Assembly: GCA_038025085.1 (NCBI GenBank)
Contig: CM076146.1
Location: forward strand, 21,957,001 to 22,021,000
From: Tetragonia tetragonoides
Taxonomy: Eukaryota > Streptophyta > Magnoliopsida > Caryophyllales > Aizoaceae
DNA: 64,000 nt
Direction of reading: 5' to 3'
The position numbers were made by a program, and so were the translations under genes. This document shows positions 23,596 through 37,026 of the stretch, one piece after another. How positions within the stretch are numbered: the stretch's first letter is position 1; every line of letters starts with the position of its first letter. Under the pieces are notes generated by a model, which saw only the letters and a list, made by a program, of their open reading frames with translations, made no database searches and had not been told where the DNA came from.

Positions 23596-24600
23596 GTGAA
23601 ATTATACCTAGGATGTTTACAGTTACAAACAAGCTTCAACTCAAGCTTTTGAATGCATTTACGCGTTTGAAAAGCTCATACGAGTAGGGTGAAAGAGATT
23701 TGAGTTCTTTTGTGTTGTATATTAAGAGAAAGCATCCAAATACTTTGTTTGCATTCATTTGAGTGTGAAACTACACCTAGGATGTTTACAAGTACAAACA
23801 AGCTTCAACTCAAGCTGCTGAATGAATTTACGCGTTTTAACAGCTCTTACGACTAGGGTGATAGAAATTGAGTTCTTTTGTGTTGTATATTAAGAGAAAG
23901 CATCCAAATACTTTGTTTGCAATCATTTGAGTGTGAAACTACACCTAGGATGTTTACAGTTACAAACAAGCTTCAACTCAAGCTTTTGAATGCATTTACG
24001 CGTTTTAAAAGCTCATACGAGTAGGGTGAAAGAGATTTGGGTTCTTTTGTGTTGTATATTAAGAGAAAGCATCCAAATACTTTGTTTGCAATCATTTGAG
24101 TGTGAAACTATACCTAGGATGTTTACAGTTACAAACAAGCTTCAACTCAAGCTTTTGAATGCATTAACGCGTTTTAAAGCTCATACGAGTAGGGTGAAAG
24201 AGATTTGAGTTCTTTTGTGTTTTATATTAAGAGAAAGCATCCAAATACTTTGTTTGCATTCATTTGAGTGTGAAACTAGACCTAGGATTTTTACAGTTAC
24301 AAACAAGCTTCAACTCAAGCTTTTGAATGCATTTACGCGTTTTAAAAGCTCATACGAGTAGGGTGAAAGAGATTTGAGTTCTTTTGTGTTGTATATTAAG
24401 AGAAATCATCCAAATACTTTGTTTGCAATCATTTGAGTGTGAAACTACACCGTGGATGTTTTCAGTTACAAACAAGCTTCCACTCAAGCTTTTGAATGCA
24501 TTTACGCGTTTTAAAAGCTCATACGAGTAGGGTGAAAGAGATTTGAGTTCTTTTGTGTTGTATATTAAGAGAAAGCATCCAAATACTTTGTTTGCATTCA
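23590..24600 (+). repeat. six-monomer block shared with 21-mer HOR
   Basis: This block of about 1 kb holds GCATTAACGCG with a shortened TTTTAAAGCTC, GGATTTTTACAG and CCGTGGATGTTTTCAG. The same run of marks recurs about 4,888 bp downstream (near 29238) and again 3,536 bp beyond that (near 32774). It is therefore a third, outlying copy of part of the 21-mer described below. Small differences (CATTTGAG here, CATTAGAG in both later copies near 29487 and 33023) group the two later copies together. Confidence 0.82.
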
Positions 24601-27189
24601 TTTGAGTGTGAAATTATACCTAGGATGTTTACAGTTACAAACAAGCTTCAACTCAAGCTTTTGAATGCATTTACGCGTTTTAAAAGCTCATACGAGTAGG
24701 GTGAAAGAGATTTGAGTTCTTTTGTGTTGTATATTAAGAGAAAGCATCCAAATACTTTGTTTGCAATCATTTGAGTGTGAAACTACACCTAGGATGTTTA
24801 CAGTTACAAACAAGCTTCAACTCAAGCTTTTGAATGCATTTACGCGTTTTAAAAGCTCATACGAGTAGGGTGAAAGAGATTTGAGTTCTTCTGTGTTGTA
24901 TATTAAGAGAAAGCATCCAAATACTTTGTTTGCATTCATTTGAGTGTGAAACTATACCTAGGATGTTTACAGTTACAAAAAAGCTTCAACTCAAGCTTTT
25001 GAATGCATTTACGCGTTTTAAAAGCTCTTACGAGTAGGGTGAAAGAGATTTGAGTTCTTTTGTGTTGTATATTAAGAGAAAGCATCCAAATACTTTGTTT
25101 GCATTCATTAGAGTGTGAAATTATACCTAGGATGTTTACAGTTACAAACAAGCTTCAACTCAAGCTTTTGAATGCATTTACGCGTTTTAAAAGCTCATAC
25201 GAGTAGGGTAAAAGAGATTTGAGTTCTTTTGTGTTGTATATTAAGAGAAAGCATCCAAATACTGTGTTTGCAATCATTTGAGTGTGAAACTACACCTACG
25301 ATGTTTACAAGTACAAACAAGCTTCAACTCAAGCTGTTGAATGAATTTACGCGTTTTAACAGCTCTTACGACTAGGGCGATAGAAATTGAGTTCTTTTGT
25401 GTTGTATATTAAGAGAAAGCATCCAAATACTTTGTTTGTAATCATTTGAGTGTGAAACTACACCTAGGATGTTTACAGTTACAAACAAGCTTCAACTCAA
25501 GCTGCTGAATGAATTTACGCGTTTTAACAGCTCTTACGACTAGGGTGATAGAAATTGAGTTCTTTTGTGTTGTATATTAAGAGAAAGCATCCAAATATTT
25601 TGTTTGCATTTATTTGAGTGTGAAACTACACCTAGGATGTTTACAGTTACAAACAAGCTTCAACTCAAGCTTTTGAATGCATTTACGCGTTTTAAAAGCT
25701 CATACGAGTAGGGTGAAAGAGATTTGAGTTCTTTTGTGTTGTATATTAAGAGAAAGCATCCAAATACTTTGTTTGCATTCATTTGAGTGTGAAACTATAC
25801 CTAGGATGTTTACAGTCACAAACAAGCTTCAACTCAAGCTTCTGAATGCATTTACGCGTTTTAAAAGCTCATACGAGTATGGTGAAAGAGATTTGAGTTC
25901 TTTTGTGTTGTATATTAAGAGAAAGCATCTAAATACGTTGTTTTCATTCATTTGAGTGTAAAACTACACCTAGGATGTTTACAAGTACAAACAAGCTTCA
26001 ACTCAAGCTGCTGAATGAATTTACGCGTTTTAACAGCTCTTACGACTAGGGTGATAGAAATTGAGTTCTTTTGTGTTGTATATTAAGAGAAAGCATCCAA
26101 ATACTTTGTTTGCTTTCATTTGAGTGTGAAATTACACCTAGGATGTTTACAGTTACAAACAAGCTTCAACTCAAGCTGCTGAATGAATTTACGCGTTTTA
26201 ACAGCTCTTACGACTAGGGTGATAGAAATTGAGTTCTTTTGTGTTGTATATTTAGAGAAAGCATCCAAAAAATTTGTTTGCAATCATTTGAGTGTGAAAC
26301 TACACCTAGGATGTTTACAGTTACAAACAAGCTTCAACTCAAGCTTTTGAATGCATTTACGCGTTTTAAAAGCTCATACGAGTAGGGTGAGAGTGATTTG
26401 AGTTCTTTTGTGTTGTATATTAAGAGAAAGCATCCAAATACTTTGTTTGCATTCATTTGAGTGTGAAACTACACCTTGGATGTTTACAGTTACAAACAAG
26501 CTTCAACTCAAGCTGCTGAATGAATTTACGCGTTTTAACAGCTCTTACGACTAGGGTGATAGAAATTAAGTTCTTTTGTGTTGTATATTAAGAGAAAGCA
26601 TCCAAATACTGTGTTTGCAATCATTTGAGTGTGAAACTACAACTAGGATGTTTACAGTTACAAACAAGCTTCAACTCAAGCTTTTGAATGCATTTACGCG
26701 TTTTAAAAGCTCATACGAGTAGGGTGAAAGAGATTTGGGTTCTTTTGTGTTGTATATTAAGAGAAAGCATCCAAATACTGTGTTTGCAATCATTTGAGTG
26801 TGAAACTACACCTACGATGTTTACAAGTACAAACAAGCTTCAACTCAAGCTGTTGAATGAATTTACGCGTTTTAACAGCTCTTACGACTAGGGCGATAGA
26901 AATTGAGTTCTTTTGTGTTGTATATTAAGAGAAAGCATCCAAATACTTTGTTTGCAATCATTTGAGTGTGAAACTACACCTAGGATGTTTACAGTTACAA
27001 ACAAGCTTCAACTCAAGCTGCTGAATGAATTTACGCGTTTTAACAGCTCTTACGACTAGGGTGATAGAAATTGAGTTCTTTTGTGTTGTATATTAAGAGA
27101 AAGCATCCAAATATTTTGTTTGCATTTATTTGAGTGTGAAACTACACCTAGGATGTTTACAGTTACAAACAAGCTTCAACTCAAGCTTT
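24601..27189 (+). repeat. mosaic with a 9-monomer (1,516-bp) offset repeat
   Basis: The block from about 25245 to 25790 recurs at about 26761-27306. Both hold ACTGTGTTTGC, CCTACGATG, GGGCGATAG and CCAAATATTTTG. The same marks occur in both 28-mer copies (near 8912 and 13630), so this block has moved or been copied across more than 10 kb of array. A GTATGGTG monomer with GCATCTAAATACGTTG lies near 25877. No non-satellite sequence was seen. Confidence 0.8.
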
Positions 27190-30100
27190 TGAATGCATTT
27201 ACGCGTTTTAAAAGCTCATACGAGTAGGGTGAAAGAGATTTGAGTTCTATTGTGTTGTATATTAAGAGAAAGCATCCAAATACTTTGTTTGCATTCATTT
27301 GAGTGTGAAATTATACCTAGGATGTTTACAGTTACAAACAAGGTTCAACTCAAGCTTTTGAATGCATTTACGCGTTTTAAAAGCTCATACGAGTAGGGTG
27401 AAAGAGATTTGAGTTCTTTTGTGTTGTATATTAAGAGAAAGCATCCAAATACTTTGTTTGCATTCATTTGAGTGTGAAACTACACCTAGGATGTTTACAA
27501 GTACAAACAAGCTTCAACTCAAGCTGCTGAATGAATTTACGCGTTTTAACAGCTCTTACGACTAGGGTGATAGAAATTGAGTTCTTTTGTGTTGTATATT
27601 AAGAGAAAGCATCCAAATACTTTGTTTGCAATCATTTGAGTGTGAAACTACACCTAGGATGTTTACAGTTACAAACAAGCTTCAACTCAAGCTTTTGAAT
27701 GCATTTACGCGTTTTAAAAGCTTATACGAGTAGGGTGAAAGAGATTTGAGTTCTTTTGTGTTGTATATTAAGAGAAAGCATCCAAATACTTTGTTTGCAT
27801 TCATTTGAGTGTGAAACTACACCTAGGATGTTTACAAGTACAAATAAGCTTCAACTCAAGCTGCTGAATGAATTTACGCGTTTTAACAGCTCTTACGACT
27901 AGGGTGATAGAAATTAAGTTCTTTTGTGTTGTATATTAAGAGAAAGCATCCAAATACTTTGTTTGCTTTCATTTGAGTGTGAAATTACACCTAGGATGTT
28001 TACAGTTACAAACAAGCTTCAACTCAAGCTGCTGAATGAATTTACGCGTTTTAACAGCTCTTACGACTAGGGTGATAGAAATTGAGTTCTTTTGTGTTGT
28101 ATATTAAGGGAAAGAAACCAAATACTTTGTTTGCAATCATTTGAGTGTGAAACTACACCTAGGATGTTTACAGTTACAAACAAGCTTCAACTCAAGCTTT
28201 TGAATGCATTTACGCGTTTTAAAAGCTCATACGAGTAGGGTGAAAGAGATTTGGGTTCTTTTGTGTTGTATATTAAGAGAAAGCATCCAAATACTTTGTT
28301 TGCAATTATTTGAGTGTGAAACTATACCTAGGATGTTTACAGTTACAAACAAGCTTCAACTCAAGCTTTTGAATGCATTTACGCGTTTTAAAGCTCATAC
28401 GAGTAGGGTGAAAGAGATTTGAGTTCTTTTGTGTTTTATATTAAGAGAAAGCATCCAAATACTTTGTTTGCATTCATTTGAGTGTGAAATTATACGTAGG
28501 ATGTTCACAGTTACAAACAAGCTTCAACTCAAGCTTTTGAATGCATTTATGCGTTTTAAAAGCTCATACGAGTAGGGTGAAAGAGATTTGAGTTCTTTTG
28601 TGTTGTATATTAAGAGAAAGCATCCAAATACTTTGTTTGCATTCATTTGAGTGTGAAACTACACCTAGGATGTTTACAAGTACAAACAAGCTTCAACTCA
28701 AGCTGCTGAATGAATTTACGCGTTTTAACAGCTCTTACGACTAGGGTGATAGAAATTGAGTTCTTTTGTGTTGTATATTAAGAGAAAGCATCCAAATACT
28801 TTGTTTGCAATCATTTGAGTGTGAAACTACACCTAGGATGTTTACAGTTACAAACAAGCTTCAACTCAAGCTTTTGAATGCATTTACGCGTTTTAAAAGC
28901 TCATACGAGTAGGGTGAAAGAGATTTGGGTTCTTTTGTGTTGAATATTAAGAGAAAGCATCCAAATACTTTGTTTGCAATCATTTGAGTGTGAAACTATA
29001 CCTAGGATGTTTACAGTTACAAACAAGCTTGAACTCAAGCTTTTGAATGCATTAACGCGTTTCAAAGCTCATACGAGTAGGGTGAAAGAGATTTGAGTTC
29101 TTTTGTGTTTTATATTAAGAGAAAGCATCCAAATACTTTGTTTGCATTCATTTGAGTGTGAAACTAGACCTAGGATTTTTACAGTTACAAACAAGCTTCA
29201 ACTCAAGCTTTTGAATGCATTTACGCGTTTTAAAAGCTCATACGAGTAGGGTGAAAGAGATTTGAGTTCTTTTGTGTTGTATATTAAGAGAAATCATCCA
29301 AATACTTTGTTTGCAATCATTTGAGTGTGAAACTACACCGTGGATGTTTTCAGTTACAAACAAGCTTCCACTCAAGCTTTTGAATGCATTTACGCGTTTT
29401 AAAAGCTCATACGAGTAGGGTGAAAGAGATTTGAGTTCTTTTGTGTTGTATATTAAGAGAAAGCATCCAAATACTTTGTTTGCATTCATTAGAGTGTGAA
29501 ATTATACCTAGGATGTTTACAGTTACAAACAAGCTTCAACTCAAGCTTTTGAATGCATTTACGCGTTTTAAAAGCTCATACGAGTAGGGTGAAAGAGATT
29601 TGAGTTCTTTTGTGTTGTATATTAAGAGAAAGCATCCAAATACTTTGTTTGCAATCATTTGAGTGTGAAACTACACCTAGGATGTTTACAGATACAAACA
29701 AGCTTCAACTCAAGCTTTTGAATGCATTTACGCGTTTTAACAGCTCTTACAACTAGGGTGATAGAAATTGAGTTCTTTTGTGTTGTATATTAAGAGAAAG
29801 CATCCAAATACTTTGTTTGCTTTCATTTGAGTGTGAAATTACACCTAGGATGTTTACAGTTACAAACAAGCTTCAACTCAAGCTGCTGAATGAATTTACG
29901 CGTTTTAACAGCTCTTACGACTAGGGTGATAGAAATTGAGTTCTTTTGTGTTGTATATTTAGAGAAAGCATCCAAAAAATTTGTTTGCAATCATTTGAGT
30001 GTGAAACTACACCTAGGATGTTTACAGTTACAAACAAGCTTCAACTCAAGCTTTTGAATGCATTTACGCGTTTTAAAAGCTTATACGAGTAGGGTGAAAG

Positions 30101-30725
30101 AGATTTGAGTTCTTTTGTGTTGTATATTAAGAGAGAGTATCCAAATACTTTGTTTGCATTCATTTGAGTGTGAAATTATACCTAGGATGTTTACAGTTAC
30201 AAACAAGCTTCAACTCAAGCTTTTGAATGCATTTACGCGTTTTAAAAGCTCATACGAGTAGGGGGAAAGAGATTTGAGTTCTTTTGTGTTGTATATTAAG
30301 AGAAAGCATCCAAATACTTTGTTTGCATTCATTTGAGTGTGAAACTACACCAACGATGTTTACAAGTACAAACAAGCTTCAACTCAAGCTGTTGAATGAA
30401 TTTACGCGTTTTAACAGCTCTTACGACTAGGGTGATAGAAATTGAGTTCTTTTGTGTTGTATATTAAGAGAAAGCATCCAAATACTTTGTTTGCAATCAT
30501 TTGAGTGTGAAACTACACCTAGGATGTTTACAGTTACAAACAAGCCTCAACTCAAGCTGCTGAATGAATTTACGCGTTTTAAAAGCTCATACGAGTAGGG
30601 TGAAAGAGATTTGAGTTCTTTTGTGTTGTATATAAAGAGAAATCATCCAAATACTTTGTTTGCAATCATTTGAGTGTGAAACTACACCTTGGATGTTTAC
30701 ACAAACAAGCTTCCACTCAAGCTTT
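27190..30725 (+). repeat. 21-mer HOR, copy 1 (3,536 bp)
   Basis: This is the first of two copies of a unit of about 21 monomers. Its marks are ACAAGGTTCAAC near 27335, ACAAATAAGCTTC near 27841, TTAAGGGAAAGAAACC near 28105, TATACGTAGGATGTTCAC near 28492, GGATTTTTACAG near 29173, CACCGTGGATG near 29336, CACCAACGATG near 30349, and a 4-bp deletion at TTTACACAAAC (after 30700). Class A and B monomers alternate irregularly inside it. Confidence 0.83.
30698..30704 (+). other. 4-bp deletion inside a monomer (HOR tag)
   Basis: The usual TTTACAGTTACAAAC reads TTTACACAAAC here, a loss of four bases that makes a 165-bp monomer. The identical deletion recurs near 33562, so it is inherited with the 21-mer HOR unit rather than arising twice. 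It is useful as a unique marker for following this unit. Confidence 0.85.
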
Positions 30726-33585
30726 TGAATGCATTTACGCGTTTTAAAAGCTCATACGAGTAGGGTGAAAGAGATTTGAGTTCTTTTGTGTTGTATACTA
30801 AGAGAAAGCATCCAAATACTTTGTTTGCATTCATTTGAGTGTGAAATTATACCTAGGATGTTTACAGTTACAAACAAGGTTCAACTCAAGCTTTTGAATG
30901 CATTTACGCGTTTTAAAAGCTCATACGAGTAGGGTGAAAGAGATTTGAGTTCTTTTGTGTTGTATATTAAGAGAAAGCATCCAAATACTTTGTTTGCATT
31001 CATTTGAGTGTGAAACTACACCTAGGATTTTTACAAGTACAAACAAGCTTCAACTCAAGCTGCTGAATGAATTTACGCGTTTTAACAGCTCTTACGACTA
31101 GGGTGATAGAAATTGAGTTCTTTTGTGTTCTATATTAAGAGAAAGCATCCAAATACTTTGTTTGCAATCATTTGAGTGTGAAACTACACCTAGGATGTTT
31201 ACAGTTACAAACAAGCTTCAACTCAAGCTTTTGAATGCATTTACGCGTTTTAAAAGCTTATACGAGTAGGGTGAAAGAGATTTGAGTTCTTTTGTGTTGT
31301 ATATTAAGAGAAAGCATCCAAATACTTTGTTTGCATTCATTTGAGTGTGAAACTACACCTAGGATGTTTACAAGTACAAATAAGCTTCAACTCAAGCTGC
31401 TGAATGAATTTACGCGTTTTAACAGCTCTTACGACTAGGGTGATAGAAATTAAGTTCTTTTGTGTTGTATATTAAGAGAAAGCATCCAAATACTTTGTTT
31501 GCAATCATTTGAGTGTGAAACTACACCTAGGATGTTTACAGTTACAAACAAGCTTCAACTCAAGCTGCTGAATGAATTTACGCGTTTTAACAGCTCTTAC
31601 GACTAGGGTGATAGAAATTGAGTTCTTTTGTGTTGTATATTAAGGGAAAGAAACCAAATACTTTGTTTCCAATCATTTGAGTGTGAAACTACACCTAGGA
31701 TGTTTACAGTTACAAACAAGCTTCAACTTAAGCTTTTGAATGCATTTACGCGTTTTAAAAGCTCATACGAGTAGGGTGAAAGAGATTTGGGTTCTTTTGT
31801 GTTGTATATTAAGAGAAAGCATCCAAATACTTTGTTTGCAATTATTTGAGTGTGAAACTATACCTAGGATGTTTACAGTTACAAACAAGCTTCAACTCAA
31901 GCTTTTGAATGCATTTACGCGTTTTAAAGCTCATACGAGTAGGGTGAAAGAGATTTGAGTTCTTTTGTGTTTTATATTAAGAGAAAGCATCCAAATACTT
32001 TGTTTGCATTCATTTGAGTGTGAAATTATACGTAGGATGTTCACAGTTACAAACAAGCTTCAACTCAAGCTTTTGAATGCATTTATGCGTTTTAAAAGCT
32101 CATACGAGTAGGGTGAAAGAGATTTGAGTTCTTTTGTGTTGTATATTAAGAGAAAGCATCCAAATACTTTGTTTGCATTCATTTGAGTGTGAAACTACAC
32201 CTAGGATGTTTACAAGTACAAACAAGCTTCAACTCAAGCTGCTGAATGAATTTACGCGTTTTAACAGCTCTTACGACTAGGGTGATAGAAATTGAGTTCT
32301 TTTGTGTTGTATATTAAGAGAAAGCATCCAAATACTTTGTTTGCAATCATTTGAGTGTGAAACTACACCTAGGATGTTTACAGTTACAAACAAGCTTCAA
32401 CTCAAGCTTTTGAATGCATTTACGCGTTTTAAAAGCTCATACGAGTAGGGTGAAAGAGATTTGGGTTCTTTTGTGTTGTATATTAAGAGAAAGCATCCAA
32501 ATACTTTGTTTGCAATCATTTGAGTGTGAAACTATACCTAGGATGTTTACAGTTACAAACAAGCTTCAACTCAAGCTTTTGAATGCATTAACGCGTTTCA
32601 AAGCTCATACGAGTAGGGTGAAAGAGATTTGAGTTCTTTTGTGTTTTATATTAAGAGAAAGCATCCAAATACTTTGTTTGCATTCATTTGAGTGTGAAAC
32701 TAGACCTAGGATTTTTACAGTTACAAACAAGCTTCAACTCAAGCTTTTGAATGCATTTACGCGTTTTAAAAGCTCATACGAGTAGGGTGAAAGAGATTTG
32801 AGTTCTTTTGTGTTGTATATTAAGAGAAATCATCCAAATACTTTGTTTGCAATCATTTGAGTGTGAAACTACACCGTGGATGTTTTCAGTTACAAACAAG
32901 CTTCCACTCAAGCTTTTGAATGCATTTACGCGTTTTAAAAGCTCATACGAGTAGGGTGAAAGAGATTTGAGTTCTTTTGTGTTGTATATTAAGAGAAAGC
33001 ATCCAAATACTTTGTTTGCATTCATTAGAGTGTGAAATTATACCTAGGATGTTTACAGTTACAAACAAGCTTCAACTCAAGCTTTTGAATGCATTTACGC
33101 GTTTTAAAAGCTCATACGAGTAGGGGGAAAGAGATTTGAGTTCTTTTGTGTTGTATATTAAGAGAAAGCATCCAAATACTTTGTTTGCATTCATTTGAGT
33201 GTGAAACTACACCAACGATGTTTACAAGTACAAACAAGCTTCAACTCAAGCTGTTGAATGAATTTACGCGTTTTAACAGCTCTTACGACTAGGGTGATAG
33301 AAATTGAGTTCTTTTGTGTTGTATATTATGAGAAAGCATCCAAATACTTTGTTTGCAATCATTTGAGTGTGAAACTACACCTAGGATGTTTACAGTTACA
33401 AACAAGCTTCAACTCAAGCTGCTGAATGAATTTACGCGTTTTAAAAGCTCATACGAGTAGGGTGAAAGAGATTTGAGTTCTTTTGTGTTGTATATAAAGA
33501 GAAATCATCCAAATACTTTGTTTGCAATCATTTGAGTGTGAAACTACACCTTGGATGTTTACACAAACAAGCTTCCACTCAAGCT
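30726..33585 (+). repeat. 21-mer HOR, copy 2, missing four monomers
   Basis: This copy matches copy 1 at an offset of 3,536 bp up to about 33110 (ACAAGGTTC near 30871, ACAAATAAGC near 31377, GGATTTTTACAG near 32709, CACCGTGG near 32872). From CACCAACGATG near 33210 the offset drops to about 2,861 bp. The loss of about 675 bp is four whole monomers, as expected for unequal exchange in register. The same 4-bp deletion (TTTACACAAAC, after 33562) marks the end of both copies and shows common descent. Confidence 0.82.
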
Positions 33586-33994
33586 TTTGAATGCATTTAC
33601 GCGTTTTAAAAGCTCATACGAGTAGGGTGAAAGAGATTTGAGTTCTTTTGTGTTGTATATTAAGAGAAAGCATCCAAATACTTTGTTTGCATTCATTTGA
33701 GTGTGAAATTATACCTAGGATGTTTACAGTTACAAACAAGCTTCAACTCAAGCTTTTGAATGCATTTACGCGTTTTAAAAGCTCATACGAGTAGGGTGAA
33801 AGAGATTGGAGTTCTTTTGTGTTGTATATTAAGAGAAAGCATCCAAATACTTTGTTTGCAATCATTTGAGTGTGAAACTACACCTAGGATGTTTACAGTT
33901 ACAAACAAGCTTCAACTCAAGCTTTTGAATGCATTTACGCGTTTTAAAAGCTCATACGAGTAGGGTGAAAGAGATTCGAGTTCTTCTGTGTCGT
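33586..33994 (+). repeat. near-consensus class A linker
   Basis: About 2.4 class A monomers with few private marks (GATTGGAG near 33806) join the 21-mer domain to the following 9-mer domain. Nothing else is visible. Confidence 0.75.
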
Positions 33995-36900
33995 ATTTTA
34001 AGAGAAAGCATCCAAATACTTTTTTTGCATTCATTTCAGTGTGAAACTATACCTAGGATGTTTACAGTTAAAAACAAGCTTCAACTCAAGCTTTTGAATG
34101 CATTTACGCGCTTTAAAAGCTCATACGAGTAGGGTGAAAGAGATTTGAGTTCTTTTGTGTTGTATATTAAGAGAAAGCATCCAAATACTTTGTTTGCATT
34201 CATTTGAGTGTGAAACTACACCTAGGATGTTTACAACTACAAACAAGCTTCCACTCAAGCTGTTGAATGAATTTACGCGTTTTAACAGCTCTTACGACTA
34301 GGGTGATAGAAATTGAGTTCTTTTGTGTTGTATATTAAGAGAAAGCATCCAAATACTTTGTTTGCAATCATTTGAGTGTGAAACTACACCTAAGATGTTT
34401 ACAGTTACAAACAAGCTTCAACTCAAGCTGCTGAATGAATTTACGCGTTTTAACAGCTCTTACGACTAGGGTGAAAGAAATTGAGTTCTGTTGTGTTGTA
34501 TTTTAAGAGAAAGCATCCAAATAATTTGTTTGCTTTTATTTGAGTGTGAAACTACACCTAGGATGTTTACAGTTACAAACAAGCTTCAACTCAAGCTTTT
34601 GAATGCATTTACGCGTTTTAAAAGCTCATACGAGTAGGGTGAAAGAGAGTTGAGTTCTTTTGTGTTGTATATTAAGAGAAATCATCCAAATACTTTGTTT
34701 GCATTTATTTGAGTGTGAAACTACACCTAGGATGTTTACAGTTACAAACAAGCTTCAACTCAAGCTTTTGAATGCATTTACGCGTTTTAAAAGCTCATAC
34801 GAGTAGGGTGAAAGAGATTGAGTTCTGTTGTGTTGTATATTAAGAGAAAGCATCCAAATAATTTGTTTGCATTTATTTGAGTGTGAAACTACACCTAGGA
34901 TGTTTACAGTTAGAAACAAGCTTCAACTCAAGCTTTTGAATGCATTTACGCGCTTTAAAAGCTCATACGAGGAGGGTGAAAGAGAATTGGGTTCTTCTGT
35001 GTTGTATATTAAGAGAAAGCATCCCAATACTTTGTTTACATTCATTTGAGTGTAAAACTACACCTAGGATGTTTACCGTTACAAACAAGCTTCAACTCAA
35101 GGTTTTGAATGCATTTACGCGTTTTAACAGCTCTTACGACTAGGGTGATAGAAATTGAGTTCTTTTGTGTTTTATATTTAGAGAAAGCATCCAAATAATT
35201 TGTTTGCAATCATTTGAGTGTGAAACTACACCTAGGATGTTTACAGTTACAAACAAGCTTCAACTCAAGCTTTTGAATGCATTTACGCGTTTTAAAAGCT
35301 CATACGAGTAGGGGGAAAGAGATTTGAGTTCTTTTGTTTTGTATATTAAGAGAAAGCATCCAAATACTTTGTTTGCATTCATTTGAGTGTGAAACTACAC
35401 CTAGGATGTTTACAAGTACAAACAAGCTTCAACTCAAGCTGTTGAATGAATTTACGCGTTTTAACAGCTCTTACGACTAGGGTGATAGAAATTGAGTTCT
35501 TTTGTGTTGTAAATTAAGAGAAAGCATCCAAATAATTTTTTTGCATTCATTTGAGTGTGAAACTATACCTAGGATGTTTACAGTTACAAACAAGCTTCAA
35601 CTCAAGCTTTTGAATGCATTTACGCGCTTTAAAAGCTCATACGAGTAGGGTGAAAGAGATTTGAGTTCTTTTGTGTTGTATATTAAGAGAAAGCATCCAA
35701 ATACTTTGTTTGCATTCATTTGAGTGATAAACTACACCTAGGATGTTTACAACTACAAACAAGCTTCCACTCAAGCTGTTGAATGAATTTACGCGTTTTA
35801 ACAGCTCTTACGACTAGGGTGATAGAAATTGAGTTCTTTTGTGTTGTATATTAAGAGAAAGCATCCAAATACTTTGTTTGCAATCATTTGAGTGTGAAAC
35901 TACACCTAAGATGTTTACAGTTACAAACAAGCTTCAACTCAAGCTGCTGAATGAATTTACGCGTTTTAACAGCTCTTACGACTAGGGTGAAAGAAATTGA
36001 GTTCTGTTGTGTTGTATTTTAAGAGAAAGCATCCAAATAATTTGTTTGCATTTATTTGAGTGTGAAACTACACCTAGGATGTTTACAGTTACAAACAAGC
36101 TTCAACTCAAGCTTTTGAATGCATTTACGCGTTTTAAAAGCTCATACGAGTAGGGTGAAAGAGAGTTGAGTTCTTTTGTGTTGTATATTAAGAGAAATCA
36201 TCCAAATACTTTGTTTGCATTTATTTGAGTGTGAAACTACACCTAGGATGTTTACAGTTACAAACAAGCTTCAACTCAAGCTTTTGAATGCATTTACGCG
36301 TTTTAAAAGCTCATACGAGTAGGGTGAAAGAGATGGAGTTCTGTTGTGTTGTATATTAAGAGAAAGCATCCAAATAATTTGTTTGCATTTATTTGAGTGT
36401 GAAACTACACCTAGGATGTTTACAGTTAGAAACAAGCTTCAACTCAAGCTTTTGAATGCATTTACGCGCTTCAAAAGCTCATACGAGGAGGGTGAAAGAG
36501 AATTGGGTTCTTCTGTGTTGTATATTAAGAGAAAGCATCCCAATACTTTGTTTACATTCATTTGAGTGTAAAACTACATCTAGGATGTTTACCGTTACAA
36601 ACAAGCTTCAACTCAAGCTTTTGAATGCATTTACGCGTTTTAACAGCTCTTACGACTAGGGTGATAGAAATTGAGTTCTTTTGTGTTTTATATTTAGAGA
36701 AAGCATCCAAATAATTTGTTTGCAATCATTTGAGTGTGAAACTACACCTAGGACGTTTACAGTTACAAACAAGCTTCAACTCAAGCTTTTGAATGCATTT
36801 ACGCGTTTTAAAAGCTCATACGAGTAGGGGGAAAGAGATTTGAGTTCTTTTGTTTTGTATATTAAGAGAAAGCATCCAAATACTTTTTTTGCGTTCATTT

Positions 36901-37026
36901 GAGTGTGAAACTACACCTAGGATGTTTACAAGTACAAACAAGCTTCAACTCAAGCTGTTGAATGAATTTACGCGTTTTAACAGCTCTTACGACTAGGGTG
37001 ATAGAAATTGAGTTCTTTTGTGTTGT
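33995..37026 (+). repeat. 9-mer HOR, 1,516 bp x 2 (second 9-mer domain)
   Basis: Unit 1 is about 33995-35510 and unit 2 about 35511-37026. Both carry TTTTTTTGCATTC (34021, 35537), CTTCCACTCAAGCTGTTG (34249, 35765), TATTTTAAGAG, AGAGTTGAG, TCTGTTGTG and CGAGGAGGG/CATCCCAAT. The composition resembles the 10-mer HOR at 16.6-21.6 kb with one monomer fewer, so the two domains are related. Private changes include CATTTCAGTG (34036), AAGGTTTTG (35100) and AGAGATGGAG (36331). Confidence 0.84.

Noticed and set aside
24350..24601. Minus-strand open frames as evidence of inverted monomers
   Set aside because: The plus-strand monomer landmarks continue unbroken through all these positions; the frames are antisense readings of the same-orientation array.
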